From: Vibrio atlanticus
GTDB lineage: Bacteria; Pseudomonadota; Gammaproteobacteria; Enterobacterales; Vibrionaceae
DNA: 64,000 bases
Direction: 5' to 3'
NCBI RefSeq assembly: GCF_024347315.1
Contig: NZ_AP025460.1
Coordinates: 3,162,001 to 3,226,000 of the forward strand
Of the stretch, positions 9,229 through 17,947 are shown in pieces. The position numbers and the translations under genes are program-made. The notes under the pieces are model-generated. The model was not told where the DNA came from. It did not search any database and was given only the letters and a program-made list of their open reading frames with translations. How positions within the stretch are numbered: position 1 is the stretch's first letter; every line of letters starts with the position of its first letter.

Positions 9229-9247
9229 AAAGTGTTAGCAACACTTT
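9229..9247. repeat. Perfect palindrome upstream of cytR
   Basis: AAAGTGTT, AGC, AACACTTT is a perfect inverted repeat with 8-bp arms, 80 bp before the cytR start. It is preceded by ATTGCAAT, which resembles the CytR half-site GTTGCATT. It could be an operator for self-repression. Read on the minus strand it also has a T-run after the stem, but no minus-strand gene lies there. Confidence 0.5.
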
Positions 9248-9327
9248 CACAATATCTATTCGATTACATTTATTATTCATGCCTTAGATACTTAGGCAGC
9301 AAAGGAATTAAAAAGAGGGTTTAATTT

Positions 9328-10332
9328 ATGGCGACAATGAAGGATGTTGCCCAGCTAGCAGGCGTTTCAACAGCCACGGTATCACGTGCATTGATGAACC
9401 CTGAAAAAGTCTCGGTTTCTACTCGTAAGCGAGTTGAGACAGCAGTACTTGAAGCTGGATACTCACCCAATACATTAGCTAGAAACTTACGTCGCAACGA
9501 ATCAAAAACCATCATCACTATTGTTCCTGATATCTGTGACCCGTATTTCGCAGAGATCATTCGTGGTATCGAAGATGCCGCAGTAGAAAATGACTACCTC
9601 GTTTTACTGGGTGATAGCGGCCAACAGAAGAAGCGTGAGTCTTCATTTGTTAACTTAGTATTCACGAAACAAGCTGACGGCATGCTACTACTTGGCACCG
9701 ACCACCCGTTTGATGTCAGTAAGCCTGAACAAAAAAATTTACCGCCGATGGTGATGGCGTGTGAGTTTGCCCCAGAGCTTGAACTCCCTACCGTACACAT
9801 CGATAACCTGACCTCGGCATTTGAAGCGGTGAACTACCTAGCTCAGTTAGGTCATAAACGTATCGCTCAAATCTCAGGGCCCATATCGGCAACGCTTTGT
9901 AAGTTCCGACAACAAGGCTACCAACAAGCGCTACGTCGTGCAGGGGTATCAATGAATCCTGCCTACAGCACTGTCGGTGACTTTACCTTTGAAGCGGGCG
10001 CTCAAGCAGTTCGTCAATTACTCGCTCTTCCTGAACAGCCTACAGCGATCTTCTGTCATAACGATGCGATGGCCATCGGCGCGATTCAAGAAGCGAAAAA
10101 ATTAGGCTTACGCGTTCCTCAAGATCTATCGATTGTCGGCTTTGATGACATCCAATTCGCTCAATACTGCGATCCACCGCTAACCACTATTTCTCAGCCT
10201 CGTTATGAGATTGGGCGCCAAGCAATGTTGATGATGCTCGACGTACTTAAAGGCAACGATGTACAAGCAGGGTCGCGTCTGCTTGAAGCCAAATTAGTCG
10301 TTCGAGGTAGTACAGCGCCGCCTCGAATCTAA
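9328..10332 (+). CDS. cytR: LacI-family repressor CytR
   Basis: The opening MATMKDVAQLAGVSTATVSRALMNPEKVS is the LacI-type helix-turn-helix and hinge, followed by the periplasmic-binding-protein-like core (TIVPDICDPYFAEIIRGIEDAA). The 334 residues and flanking priA/ftsN match the conserved gammaproteobacterial cytR locus. CytR represses nucleoside uptake and catabolism genes together with CRP and is relieved by cytidine. In vibrios it has also been linked to competence and biofilm control. The coding start follows AAGAGGG at good spacing. Confidence 0.92.
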   Translation: MATMKDVAQLAGVSTATVSRALMNPEKVSVSTRKRVETAVLEAGYSPNTLARNLRRNESKTIITIVPDICDPYFAEIIRGIEDAAVENDYLVLLGDSGQQKKRESSFVNLVFTKQADGMLLLGTDHPFDVSKPEQKNLPPMVMACEFAPELELPTVHIDNLTSAFEAVNYLAQLGHKRIAQISGPISATLCKFRQQGYQQALRRAGVSMNPAYSTVGDFTFEAGAQAVRQLLALPEQPTAIFCHNDAMAIGAIQEAKKLGLRVPQDLSIVGFDDIQFAQYCDPPLTTISQPRYEIGRQAMLMMLDVLKGNDVQAGSRLLEAKLVVRGSTAPPRI

Positions 10333-10357
10333 TCTGAAGAAATATCCTTATAATTCT

Positions 10358-10387
10358 GCGGCACATTTTGATGTGCCGCTTCCATTT
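10358..10387 (+). terminator. cytR terminator candidate
   Basis: GCGGCACAT, TTTG, ATGTGCCGC is a perfect 9-bp stem 25 bp after the cytR stop. It is followed by TTCCATTTC, a weak U-tract, so termination may be partial. Confidence 0.6.
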
Positions 10388-10454
10388 CTGCACTGTTATC
10401 CTCGCTCAATCTGGATTACCATGAGAGCAGAATCAGCAACTATTGAATTGTCTT

Positions 10455-10994
10455 GTGGCTAATAGAGATTATGTAAAGCGCGGTCGTGGCACAAAAAAAC
10501 CGACCAAGAAACAAGCCCCTCGCCGTAAACCATGGCGTAGTGGTCTTTTGGCGATCCTCCTTGCCGGTGGTTTTGGTTACGGCCTTTACCTATTGAGTAA
10601 TGATCCTGAGCCGCCAGCACCGACTCCAGTGGTAACCAAACCAAAGCCTAAGCCGAAACCAGCAAAAGTAATTCCGCCACCTCCAGAGGAGAAGTGGGAT
10701 TACGTTGAAACCTTGCCAAGTCGTGAGATTGAAGTAAAAGCCAAAGAGCAACAGATCTCGAAGATCCCTTACATAATGCAATGTGGCGCGTACAAAACCT
10801 CAAGCCAAGCTGAAGCACGTAAGTTGGATATTGCTTTCCAAGGTATCTCGAGTTCAATCCGTAAAAAGGATGGAAGTAGCTGGTACCGTGTGGTTCTAGG
10901 GCCATATAAATTGAAGCGTGATGCAGAGCGAGATCGCCATAAGCTACAGCGAGCGAAAATCGAACCTTGTGCTATTTGGAAAGACACCGAGTAG
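10455..10994 (+). CDS. ftsN: Cell division protein FtsN
   Basis: This late divisome protein activates septal peptidoglycan synthesis. A cytoplasmic N-terminus (ANRDYVKRGRG, the family opening) is followed by a basic stretch, one transmembrane helix (about 31-47, LLAILLAGGFGYGLYLL), a Pro/Lys-rich linker and a C-terminal SPOR domain (IMQCGAYKTSSQAEARK to the end) that binds denuded glycan. The frame can open at TTG 10443, but GTG 10455 gives the conserved N-terminus and 179 residues. This is short compared with E. coli FtsN (319), mostly in the linker. No good Shine-Dalgarno is visible. Confidence 0.9.
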   Translation: MANRDYVKRGRGTKKPTKKQAPRRKPWRSGLLAILLAGGFGYGLYLLSNDPEPPAPTPVVTKPKPKPKPAKVIPPPPEEKWDYVETLPSREIEVKAKEQQISKIPYIMQCGAYKTSSQAEARKLDIAFQGISSSIRKKDGSSWYRVVLGPYKLKRDAERDRHKLQRAKIEPCAIWKDTE

Positions 10995-11053
10995 TTTTAG
11001 ATTCAGCGGCAGTCGTAGTCTTAATCTTAGCAAAAGCCGGAAACCAAACACCG

Positions 11054-11082
11054 AAAGCCTCCCATTGTGGAGGTTTTCTTTT
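11054..11082 (+). terminator. ftsN terminator
   Basis: AAAGCCTCC, CATTGT, GGAGGTTTTCTTTT: a stem followed by a T-rich tract, 60 bp past the ftsN stop and ahead of the hslVU promoter. Confidence 0.8.
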
Positions 11083-11150
11083 ATCTACACCCTTTAGCCA
11101 AATTTCCTTACAACTTCCGCCGATAAGTTGCGCGACATCACTCGACCTTC

Positions 11151-11179
11151 CTTGAATTATCCGAGCACCATCCTCATAT
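11151..11179 (+). promoter_or_regulatory. Sigma-32 (heat-shock) promoter for hslVU
   Basis: CTTGAA (11151-11156), a 15-bp spacer and CCTCATAT (11172-11179) match the RpoH consensus CTTGAA / CCCCATNT with one mismatch in the -10 box. The promoter sits about 45 bp before the hslV start. hslVU is a known heat-shock operon, so position and sequence agree. Confidence 0.75.
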
Positions 11180-11222
11180 ACTTTTTATACCCAAAGATAA
11201 GAAATATTAAGAGGCCCTACTC

Positions 11223-11771
11223 GTGACTACCATTGTATCTGTACGTCGTAATAATAAAGTCGTCATCGCGGGTGATGGACAAGTATCTCTAGGCAACACC
11301 GTAATGAAGGGCAATGCCCGTAAAGTACGTCGCCTATACAACAACAAAGTACTGGCTGGTTTTGCTGGCGGTACCGCAGATGCTTTCACGCTATTCGAAA
11401 AATTTGAAAGCAAGCTGCAAATGCACCAAGGCCACCTAACCAAAGCTGCCGTTGAGCTGGCGAAGGATTGGCGTAGCGACCGTGCTCTACGTAAATTAGA
11501 AGCACTGCTAGCAGTAGCGGATGAAACTGCTTCATTGATCATCACAGGTAACGGTGACGTAGTTCAACCAGAGAACGACCTGATTGCTATCGGTTCGGGC
11601 GGTAACTTCGCTCAAGCAGCAGCCACTGCACTATTAGAAAATACAGATTTAGATGCGCGTGAAATCGCAGAAAAGTCGCTGAACATTGCGGGCGATATCT
11701 GTGTATTCACCAACCATCACCACACTATTGAAGAACTAGAAAGCACCGTTGAGCTACCAAAACCAGAGTAA
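11223..11771 (+). CDS. hslV: ATP-dependent protease proteolytic subunit HslV (ClpQ)
   Basis: This is the peptidase ring of HslUV, an N-terminal threonine hydrolase of the proteasome fold. After removal of fMet, [19 protein letters not shown] exposes the catalytic Thr1, and conserved G-D-G-Q-V-S-L-G-N follows. The length of 182 is standard. The start is GTG 11223 with AGAGG upstream. It is cotranscribed with hslU, 58 bp downstream, and HslU feeds it unfolded substrates. Confidence 0.97.
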   Translation: MTTIVSVRRNNKVVIAGDGQVSLGNTVMKGNARKVRRLYNNKVLAGFAGGTADAFTLFEKFESKLQMHQGHLTKAAVELAKDWRSDRALRKLEALLAVADETASLIITGNGDVVQPENDLIAIGSGGNFAQAAATALLENTDLDAREIAEKSLNIAGDICVFTNHHHTIEELESTVELPKPE

Positions 11772-11829
11772 CGACCGCTTCCATCAATAACGTTGTATTC
11801 AACAGTGATTAAAGAATTAAGGAAAAACC

Positions 11830-13170
11830 ATGTCTGAGATGACTCCTCGCGAAATTGTTCACGAACTCAATCGCCACATTATCGGCCAAGACAACGCTAA
11901 GCGCTCAGTGGCTATCGCTCTTCGTAACCGCTGGCGCCGTATGCAGCTTGAAGAAAGCCTACGTGTTGAAGTATCGCCAAAAAACATCCTGATGATTGGC
12001 CCAACCGGTGTAGGTAAAACTGAAATTGCTCGCCGTCTAGCGAAACTAGCAAACGCGCCTTTCATCAAGGTAGAAGCGACTAAGTTCACTGAAGTGGGCT
12101 ACGTAGGTAAAGAAGTTGAAACCATCATCCGTGACCTAACGGACGTTGCGATCAAGATGACGCACCAGCAAGCGATGGAAAAAGTACAATACCGCGCTGA
12201 AGAACAAGCTGAAGAACGTATTCTTGATGCCCTTCTACCACCAGCGCGTGATGCTTGGGGTCAGAACGAGCAATCAACTGAAGACACCACATCTTCAAAC
12301 ACTCGCCAGATTTTCCGTAAGAAACTGCGTGAAGGTAAGCTAGACGACAAAGAGATTGAAGTTGATGTAGCGGCGCCACAAATGGGTGTTGAGATCATGT
12401 CACCTCCAGGCATGGAAGAGATGACTAACCAGCTACAAGGCATGTTCCAAAACCTCGCTGGCGACACCAAGAAAAAGCGTAAGATGAAAATCAAAGACGC
12501 ATTCAAAGCACTAACGGAAGAAGAAGCTGCGAAGCTTGTGAACCAGGAAGAGCTAAAAGAGAGCGCGATCTTCAACGCTGAAAACAACGGCATCGTATTC
12601 ATCGATGAGATCGACAAAATCTGTAAGCGTGGCGACAGCTCTGGCCCAGACGTATCTCGTGAAGGTGTTCAACGTGACCTGCTCCCTCTTATCGAAGGCA
12701 GCACAGTATCAACTAAGCACGGTATGGTTAAAACTGACCACATCTTGTTTATCACTTCAGGTGCATTCCAAGTGGCTAAGCCATCGGATCTGATCCCTGA
12801 ATTGCAAGGTCGTCTGCCAATCCGTGTTGAACTTGAAGCACTATCAGCACATGATTTTAAACGTATTCTGACTGAACCAAAAGCGTCTCTGACTGAGCAA
12901 TACATCGCTCTGATGAAAACAGAAGAAGTTAGCATTGAGTTCACTGAAGATGGCATCAACCAAATTGCTGATGCAGCATGGCGTGTGAACGAAACCACAG
13001 AAAACATCGGTGCGCGTCGTCTACATACCGTCATGGAACGCCTAATGGATGAGATTTCATTCGACGCAACAGACCGAGCAGGCAGCAAATTGGTGATTGA
13101 TGAAGCTTACGTAATATCTAAGCTTGGCGAGCTCGTAGAAGACGAAGACCTAAGCCGCTTCATCCTGTAG
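11830..13170 (+). CDS. hslU: HslUV unfoldase ATPase subunit HslU (ClpY)
   Basis: This AAA+ ring unfolds substrates for HslV. Walker A GPTGVGKT is at 57-64 and the pore motif near GYVGKEVE. A long intermediate I-domain (about 110-245, rich in charged residues) is followed by Walker [11 protein letters not shown] and sensor 2 ([13 protein letters not shown]). The C-terminal LSRFIL tail docks into HslV. Length 446, close to the family's 443. AAGGAAAAACC precedes ATG 11830. Confidence 0.97.
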   Translation: MSEMTPREIVHELNRHIIGQDNAKRSVAIALRNRWRRMQLEESLRVEVSPKNILMIGPTGVGKTEIARRLAKLANAPFIKVEATKFTEVGYVGKEVETIIRDLTDVAIKMTHQQAMEKVQYRAEEQAEERILDALLPPARDAWGQNEQSTEDTTSSNTRQIFRKKLREGKLDDKEIEVDVAAPQMGVEIMSPPGMEEMTNQLQGMFQNLAGDTKKKRKMKIKDAFKALTEEEAAKLVNQEELKESAIFNAENNGIVFIDEIDKICKRGDSSGPDVSREGVQRDLLPLIEGSTVSTKHGMVKTDHILFITSGAFQVAKPSDLIPELQGRLPIRVELEALSAHDFKRILTEPKASLTEQYIALMKTEEVSIEFTEDGINQIADAAWRVNETTENIGARRLHTVMERLMDEISFDATDRAGSKLVIDEAYVISKLGELVEDEDLSRFIL

Positions 13171-13232
13171 CACACCAAACTCCAACTTATTGCTCTATCT
13201 CAAAGAAATAGCAGCTAATAAGCGAATTCAAG

Positions 13233-13257
13233 GCCCACTTTCGAGTGGGCTTTTTAT
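13233..13257 (+). terminator. hslVU terminator
   Basis: GCCCACT, TTCG, AGTGGGC followed by TTTTTATT, 62 bp after the hslU stop. Confidence 0.93.
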
Positions 13258-13325
13258 TACCCGAAAAATGGGCGTATACTCAAATCACAGTATGAAACGA
13301 AGACTTACAAAGAATTAGACCTACG

Positions 13326-14243
13326 ATGAAACAATCTCTACTGATTTGGCTTGATGCCGCACGCCCAAAAACTCTGCCTCTAGCACTTGTCTCTATTCTT
13401 ACAGGAAGTAGTTTAGCGTTCGCTGGTGGTCATTTTTCTTTATCAATCGCACTATTGGCTTTTTTAACCGCCACTCTATTACAGATTCTGTCGAACTTAG
13501 CCAATGACTATGGCGACGCGGTAAAAGGCACAGACAACGAAAACCGTCTAGGGCCAACACGTGCAATGCAATCTGGCGCGGTGACCGCGAAAACCATGAA
13601 GCAAGCGATCATCCTCAACATCGTATTTACCATGCTCGCTGGGCTGATTCTTATCTTTCATGCCTTAACCTCGATTGAGAGTATTTTATCTTTCATTGCG
13701 TTGGGCGTATTAGCCATTGTTGCAGCCATCGCTTACACCGTCGGCAATAAACCTTATGGTTATATTGGCCTTGGCGACTTATCGGTATTTATTTTCTTCG
13801 GTTTGTTAGGCGTTTCAGGGACTTATTTCTTACACACTGGCCATGTTGAACCAAGCCTGTTTCTGCCTGCACTAGGCTGCGGATTGATGGCGGTTGCGGT
13901 ACTCAATATCAATAACATGCGTGATATCGAAAACGACAGCGAATGTGGTAAGCGCACCATGGCGGTTCGCCTAGGGCAACGCAAAGCCAAGCACTATCAT
14001 TTTGCACTGCTTGGGCTCGCCCTTGCCTCTTTCGCTATTTACCTACTGATTCAAGAAAAACCGGTCTGGATCAGCCTGCCGTTTGTACTAAGCATTATTA
14101 TTGTTTATAAGCACGGTAAGGCCGTTTGGGAAACCGAAAAGCCAGCGCAGATTGCACCAATGATGCCCGTGATAGTGAAATGTTCACTGGTCACTAACCT
14201 ATTGTTTGCAGGGGTTGTCGTAGCTCAAACTCTATTGAGTTAA
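13326..14243 (+). CDS. menA: 1,4-dihydroxy-2-naphthoate polyprenyltransferase MenA
   Basis: This UbiA-superfamily membrane enzyme attaches the polyprenyl tail in menaquinone synthesis. The first aspartate-rich motif is NLANDYGDAVKGTD (about 59-72) and the second lies in NINNMRDIENDSECGKRT (about 197-214). About eight to nine transmembrane helices are evident, and the length of 305 is typical. The opening LDAARPKTLPLALVSILTGS is characteristic of MenA. Menaquinone fits the fumarate-respiration genes aspA-dcuA elsewhere in the window. It is followed 73 bp on by rraA without an obvious terminator. Confidence 0.94.
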   Translation: MKQSLLIWLDAARPKTLPLALVSILTGSSLAFAGGHFSLSIALLAFLTATLLQILSNLANDYGDAVKGTDNENRLGPTRAMQSGAVTAKTMKQAIILNIVFTMLAGLILIFHALTSIESILSFIALGVLAIVAAIAYTVGNKPYGYIGLGDLSVFIFFGLLGVSGTYFLHTGHVEPSLFLPALGCGLMAVAVLNINNMRDIENDSECGKRTMAVRLGQRKAKHYHFALLGLALASFAIYLLIQEKPVWISLPFVLSIIIVYKHGKAVWETEKPAQIAPMMPVIVKCSLVTNLLFAGVVVAQTLLS

Positions 14244-14316
14244 ATGAGACTAATCATTGCAAAGGGATCAAGCACCGATATACTCAAAGTAAGCTCATTG
14301 TTCAAAAGGTATACTA

Positions 14317-14835
14317 ATGGAATACAACACTTCAGCACTGTGCGACATATATTTGGATCAAGTTGATGTCGTGGAGCCAATGTTCAGCAACTTCGGTGGA
14401 CGTGCATCCTTCGCAGGACAGATCACGACATTAAAGTGTTTTGAAGACAATACTTTAATTCGCTCCGTATTAGAACAAGATGGTTTGGGGCGTGTGTTGT
14501 TAATCGATGGTGGCGGCTCACTGCGTAAAGCGCTGATCGATGCTGAGATTGCCCTACTTGCTGAAGACAATGAGTGGGAAGGTATTGTGGTTTACGGCTG
14601 CGTACGCGAAGTCGATGAGCTAGAAGACATGAATCTTGGTATTCAGGCTTTAGCCTCTATTCCTGTGGGTGCAAGCCAAGAAGGTGTCGGCGAATTGGAT
14701 GTACCTGTGAACTTTGGCAGCGTGACCTTCTTACCGGAAGATTACCTCTATGCAGACAACACTGGCATTATTCTTTCGGCAGAGCCTTTGGATGTAGAAC
14801 TCGATCTGGATGTTGAAGAAGAAGAGGCAGAGTAA
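14317..14835 (+). CDS. rraA: Ribonuclease E inhibitor RraA
   Basis: RraA forms a ring-shaped trimer that binds RNase E and inhibits degradosome activity. The opening [20 protein letters not shown] and the [12 protein letters not shown] and [11 protein letters not shown] segments are family hallmarks. The 172 residues end in a strongly acidic tail (LDVEEEEAE), a little longer than the 161-residue E. coli protein. The menA-rraA order is conserved. AAAGGT precedes the ATG. Confidence 0.94.
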   Translation: MEYNTSALCDIYLDQVDVVEPMFSNFGGRASFAGQITTLKCFEDNTLIRSVLEQDGLGRVLLIDGGGSLRKALIDAEIALLAEDNEWEGIVVYGCVREVDELEDMNLGIQALASIPVGASQEGVGELDVPVNFGSVTFLPEDYLYADNTGIILSAEPLDVELDLDVEEEEAE

Positions 14836-14896
14836 CTCACTCAGCTTCAAATAATAAAACAAGCCATAGAACACAAAGCATAAGAATACAAACGAA

Positions 14897-14927
14897 AACG
14901 CCCGCTACTGAGTAGCGGGCGTTTTTT
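14897..14927. terminator. Bidirectional terminator between rraA and zapB
   Basis: AACGCCCGCTA, CTGAG, TAGCGGGCGTT with A-rich left and T7 right flanks. The 11-bp perfect stem serves rraA and, read on the other strand, convergent zapB. Confidence 0.93.
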
Positions 14928-14944
14928 TAAATCTGAAGAGTCGA

Positions 14945-15187
14945 TTACTCTACGTCATCCATTTTACCAAGAAGGTTACGGATGCGATCTTGCCATGCTG
15001 AATGCTCTTCCTGCATTTGCTGAGTTTTTTGCTCTAGCTCGTGACGGCTTGCTTTAAGCTCACCAGCTTCTGTTGCTAGTGCTTGTTTCTCTTCTTTAAG
15101 CTCTTCCACTTCCATTTGAAGAAGTGCAATTGTATCTACTGCTGTTTGAATTTTTGCTTCTAGCTGCTCTAGTACTTCAAAAGACAT
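14945..15187 (-). CDS. zapB: Cell division factor ZapB
   Basis: This 80-residue protein is almost wholly coiled coil, with heptad repeats from MSFEVLEQLEAKIQTAVDTI through the Glu/Lys/Gln-rich middle to the C-terminus. ZapB assembles at the Z-ring with ZapA and helps ring and chromosome-terminus organisation. Length and N-terminus fit the family (E. coli 81). It converges with rraA over a shared terminator. Confidence 0.92.
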   Translation of the reverse strand: MSFEVLEQLEAKIQTAVDTIALLQMEVEELKEEKQALATEAGELKASRHELEQKTQQMQEEHSAWQDRIRNLLGKMDDVE

Positions 15188-15434
15188 TCTGGCCTACCTT
15201 TAAGTTATCCGTTTGATGGTGAAGGTTCACTCCACTTATTTCCCCATTCTACTCAGCAGAGCAAGGATAAACACTCAATATATTCGATATTTTGCGCCAT
15301 TCGATGAAAAAAACAGCGCTTTTTACCGAATATTGACGTGAGTGATTACCGCCACAAGGGCAAACCGATTATTTTGATGAATAATAACTGTTTTCCACTG
15401 CGAATTGATCGAGAGCAATCTCCAAAAAACAAAA

Positions 15435-15450
15435 AAGCAAACGTTTCCTT
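15435..15450. promoter_or_regulatory. LacI-family (PurR-like) palindrome upstream of glpX
   Basis: AAGCAAACGTTTCCTT matches the PurR box ACGCAAACGTTTTCGT at 12 of 16 positions, with the core GCAAACGTTT intact. It lies 62 bp before glpX in a 324-bp divergent gap shared with zapB. Cra recognises a related TGAAACGTTTCA-type site and would also make sense for a gluconeogenic gene. I see no further feature in this gap. Confidence 0.5.
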
Positions 15451-15511
15451 TGGGATATGGTAAAATTCGCCGCGAAATTTCTATTCCCCCTTTGATAATT
15501 TTGGAGTCCGC

Positions 15512-16519
15512 ATGAAACGCGATTTAGCAATGTCATTCTCTCGTGTCACAGAAGGTGCAGCACTAGCTGGTTACAAGTGGCTTGGTCGTGGCGATAAAAA
15601 CGCTGCAGATGGCGCTGCTGTAGAAGTAATGCGTAGCCTACTAAACAAAACCGAAATTAGCGGTGAGATTGTTATCGGCGAAGGTGAAATCGATGATGCA
15701 CCTATGCTATATATCGGTGAAAACGTCGGTGTGGGCGGCGATGCTGTCGATATCGCCGTAGACCCAATTGAAGGGACTCGCATGACAGCTATGGGTCAAT
15801 CAAATGCATTGGCGGTATTGGCTGCAGGCGAAAAAGGCAGCTTCCTTAAAGCGCCTGACATGTACATGGAAAAATTGGTTGTTGGCCCTGGCGCTAAAGG
15901 CGTGATTGACCTAGAGCTGCCACTAACAGAAAACCTAGAAAACATCGCTAAAGCATTAGGTAAAACACTCGATACGCTAGTAGTAACCACACTGGCTAAG
16001 CCTCGTCACGATCAAGTCATTGCCGACATGCAAGCCATGGGCGTTCGTGTATTTGCTGTGCCAGACGGTGATGTTGCTGCTTCTATCCTAACGTGTATGC
16101 CAGACAGCGAAGTAGACGTAATGTACTGCATCGGCGGCGCGCCTGAAGGTGTCGTTTCTGCTGCTGTTATTCGCGCACTCGACGGTGACATGCACGCTCG
16201 TCTTCTTCCTCGTCATGAAGTAAAAGGCGATACAGAAGAGAACCGCAAGCACGGTGAGCTTGAACTAGAGCGTTGTGCAGAAATGGGCGTAACGGCAGGC
16301 ATCGTCTTGAAAATGGAAGACATGGCACGCAGCGATAATGTTGTATTCTCGGCAACAGGTATTACTAAGGGTGATCTTCTAGAGGGCATCACTCGCACAG
16401 GCAATATCGCAACCACAGAAACTCTGCTTATCCGTGGTCGCTGTCGTACGATTCGCCGCATCAAATCTATCCACTACCTAGAGCGTAAAGACCCAGAAGT
16501 AATCGGTCACATCCTGTAG
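15512..16519 (+). CDS. glpX: Class II fructose-1,6-bisphosphatase GlpX
   Basis: Hydrolyses fructose-1,6-bisphosphate in gluconeogenesis. The metal/phosphate motifs IGEGEIDDAPMLYIGE (about 50-65) and DPIEGTRMTA (about 84-93) define the GlpX family. Length 335 equals E. coli GlpX (336). It stands apart from glpFK, followed by its own terminator. Together with tpiA and pfkA it gives this window three central glycolytic/gluconeogenic enzymes. Confidence 0.95.
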   Translation: MKRDLAMSFSRVTEGAALAGYKWLGRGDKNAADGAAVEVMRSLLNKTEISGEIVIGEGEIDDAPMLYIGENVGVGGDAVDIAVDPIEGTRMTAMGQSNALAVLAAGEKGSFLKAPDMYMEKLVVGPGAKGVIDLELPLTENLENIAKALGKTLDTLVVTTLAKPRHDQVIADMQAMGVRVFAVPDGDVAASILTCMPDSEVDVMYCIGGAPEGVVSAAVIRALDGDMHARLLPRHEVKGDTEENRKHGELELERCAEMGVTAGIVLKMEDMARSDNVVFSATGITKGDLLEGITRTGNIATTETLLIRGRCRTIRRIKSIHYLERKDPEVIGHIL

Positions 16520-16548
16520 ACCTAAACTAGCTCTAACAGAAATGTTCC

Positions 16549-16581
16549 AAGGCTGATACCAAGTATCAGCCTTTTGTTTTA
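16549..16581 (+). terminator. glpX terminator
   Basis: AAGGCTGATAC, CAA, GTATCAGCCTT followed by TTGTTTT, 30 bp after glpX. Confidence 0.9.
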
Positions 16582-16632
16582 TTAGTGCACCAGAATCTCA
16601 CCATTTGCTGTCGCTAGAGTAAAACGCTGTCT

Positions 16633-16662
16633 ATATAGTAAATCCCCATCAATATAGTAAAT
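16633..16662 (+). repeat. Paired direct repeats, candidate operator of the SufR-like gene
   Basis: ATATAGTAAAT occurs at 16633-16643 and again at 16652-16662, 19 bp apart start to start (about two helical turns). A TATAAA and an ATAATAG lie between them and the regulator ATG at 16720. Direct repeats at helical spacing suggest autoregulation by the HTH protein just downstream. Confidence 0.45.
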
Positions 16663-16719
16663 GGTTTGCTTTATAAACACCTTGCCTCATAATAGTGAGG
16701 TTGATGAGGTAGGGATAGT

Positions 16720-17346
16720 ATGAAAACAAGCGACAAAATCTTACAGACCATTAAGCGTCAAGGCGCGGTAACCGCGAAACAACTGTCAGAAGAGTTTGGC
16801 ATGACGACAATGGGTGCAAGGCAACATCTGCAAAGTCTGGAAGATGACGGTATTCTCGCGTTTCATGATGTGAAAGTAAAAGTGGGTCGCCCGACTCGCC
16901 ACTGGTCCCTGACTCAACAAGGCCATAGCCAGTTTTCAGACCGACACGGTGAACTCACTATTCAAGTAATTGATGCCGTAGAAAATCTATTCGGTAAAGA
17001 AGGGTTGGCTAAGGTTGCTGCCGAGCGAGAACAACACACTTTGAAGCAGTATCAATCTGCACTGTCTGGCTGTGATTCGCTCATGAGTAAGCTTGAAAAA
17101 CTCACACAGCTTCGCGAAGAAGAAGGCTACATGGCTGAACTTCAAGAGTATGATGAGCACTACATCTTAATTGAGAACCACTGCCCCATCTGCAAAGCAG
17201 CAACTCGTTGCCCTAGCCTATGCCAATCTGAGCTCAATGTTTTCACTGAACTGCTCAAAAATGAGTGTCATGTAAGCCGCACTGAACACATTATTGCCGG
17301 CGAGAGACGCTGTACTTATACCTTAACGCCCACGCCTTTATCGTAA
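16720..17346 (+). CDS. SufR-like (COG2345-type) HTH regulator with a cysteine cluster
   Basis: The N-terminal winged helix (about 1-60: GAVTAKQLSEEFGMTTMGARQ then the wing KVKVGRPTRHW) resembles the ArsR/DeoR-like SufR group. A helical middle (about 80-145) is followed by a cysteine-rich tail: C155, C158, C164, C168, C183, C198, including HCPICKAATRC and a final GERRCTYTLTP. SufR proteins of this architecture bind an Fe-S cluster through such cysteines and control Suf/iron genes, so this may be an Fe-S or redox sensor. No suf genes are next to it. Its targets cannot be read here, apart from a possible repeat-based self operator. Confidence 0.75.
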   Translation: MKTSDKILQTIKRQGAVTAKQLSEEFGMTTMGARQHLQSLEDDGILAFHDVKVKVGRPTRHWSLTQQGHSQFSDRHGELTIQVIDAVENLFGKEGLAKVAAEREQHTLKQYQSALSGCDSLMSKLEKLTQLREEEGYMAELQEYDEHYILIENHCPICKAATRCPSLCQSELNVFTELLKNECHVSRTEHIIAGERRCTYTLTPTPLS

Positions 17347-17482
17347 TACCAAGCGCTAAGGGCTAGTCCCAACCCACCGATTCCGTCTCAATATTGAGAA
17401 AATGAGAATAGATTAAAATTTGTACAAATTTATTTCTTAAGCTTAAAGCATATGAAACACGCTTAATGCTAAGGAAGGAATC

Positions 17483-17830
17483 ATGGCACAGCCACAGCCA
17501 AATCAAAAACTGCCCCCCTTTGATGAACTGGTCCAACTCGCCAAAAGCGATCCGAAAGCATTCAATCAATTCAAACACGAAATGTGCGAACAGATGATCT
17601 GTTCGGCCTCAGAAACTATGCGAGACAGGCTACGCGCTCAGCAAAGTCACATCGATTTGGTGGTCGGTCGCTGTAAAAACCCACATCATGTTAATGTCGT
17701 GCTCATGCAAGAGCTTCGTTGTCAGGTCTGTAAATTCCAAGAAGCACTCGAAGGTCGCTGTAGTTTTGAAGAATCTAAACCTGAAAATGTCGTGCCTTTC
17801 AGGCCGAATACTGAACCCAAAATGTACTAA
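17483..17830 (+). CDS. DUF3135 family protein
   Basis: This 115-residue soluble protein has the family pattern LPPFDELVQLAKSDPKAFNQF and a later cysteine-containing part (GRCKNPHHVNVVLMQELRCQVCKFQEAL). Its function is unknown. AAGGAAGG precedes ATG 17483. The stop codon TAA overlaps the first unit of an 8-bp tandem repeat, so the repeat lies wholly outside the frame. Confidence 0.8.
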   Translation: MAQPQPNQKLPPFDELVQLAKSDPKAFNQFKHEMCEQMICSASETMRDRLRAQQSHIDLVVGRCKNPHHVNVVLMQELRCQVCKFQEALEGRCSFEESKPENVVPFRPNTEPKMY

Positions 17831-17891
17831 AAGTAGAAAAGTAGAAAAGTAGAAAAGTAGAAAAGTAGAAAAGTAGAAAAGTAGAAAAGTA
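17829..17891 (+). repeat. 8-bp microsatellite (AAAAGTAG)n
   Basis: Seven perfect tandem copies of AAAAGTAG (17829-17884) plus a 7-nt partial, starting inside the stop codon of the DUF3135 gene and ending 10 bp before the shared terminator. Copy number may vary between strains by replication slippage. It is transcribed but not translated. Confidence 0.95.
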
Positions 17892-17900
17892 TCAAAAAGA

Positions 17901-17927
17901 AAAAAGGGAGCGCAATGCTCCCTTTTT
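17901..17927. terminator. Bidirectional terminator between DUF3135 and DUF805 genes
   Basis: AAAAAGGGAGC, GCAAT, GCTCCCTTTTT: a symmetric hairpin between two convergent genes. Confidence 0.92.
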
Positions 17928-17947
17928 ACTGATGAATTATCCAATCT

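Noticed and set aside
12669..13088. 139-residue minus-strand frame inside hslU
   Set aside because: Antisense shadow of hslU with no recognisable protein features.
17630..17944. Minus-strand frame with repeated FLLFYFST segments
   Set aside because: The repeats are only the translation of the octamer microsatellite, and the frame runs antisense through the DUF3135 gene.
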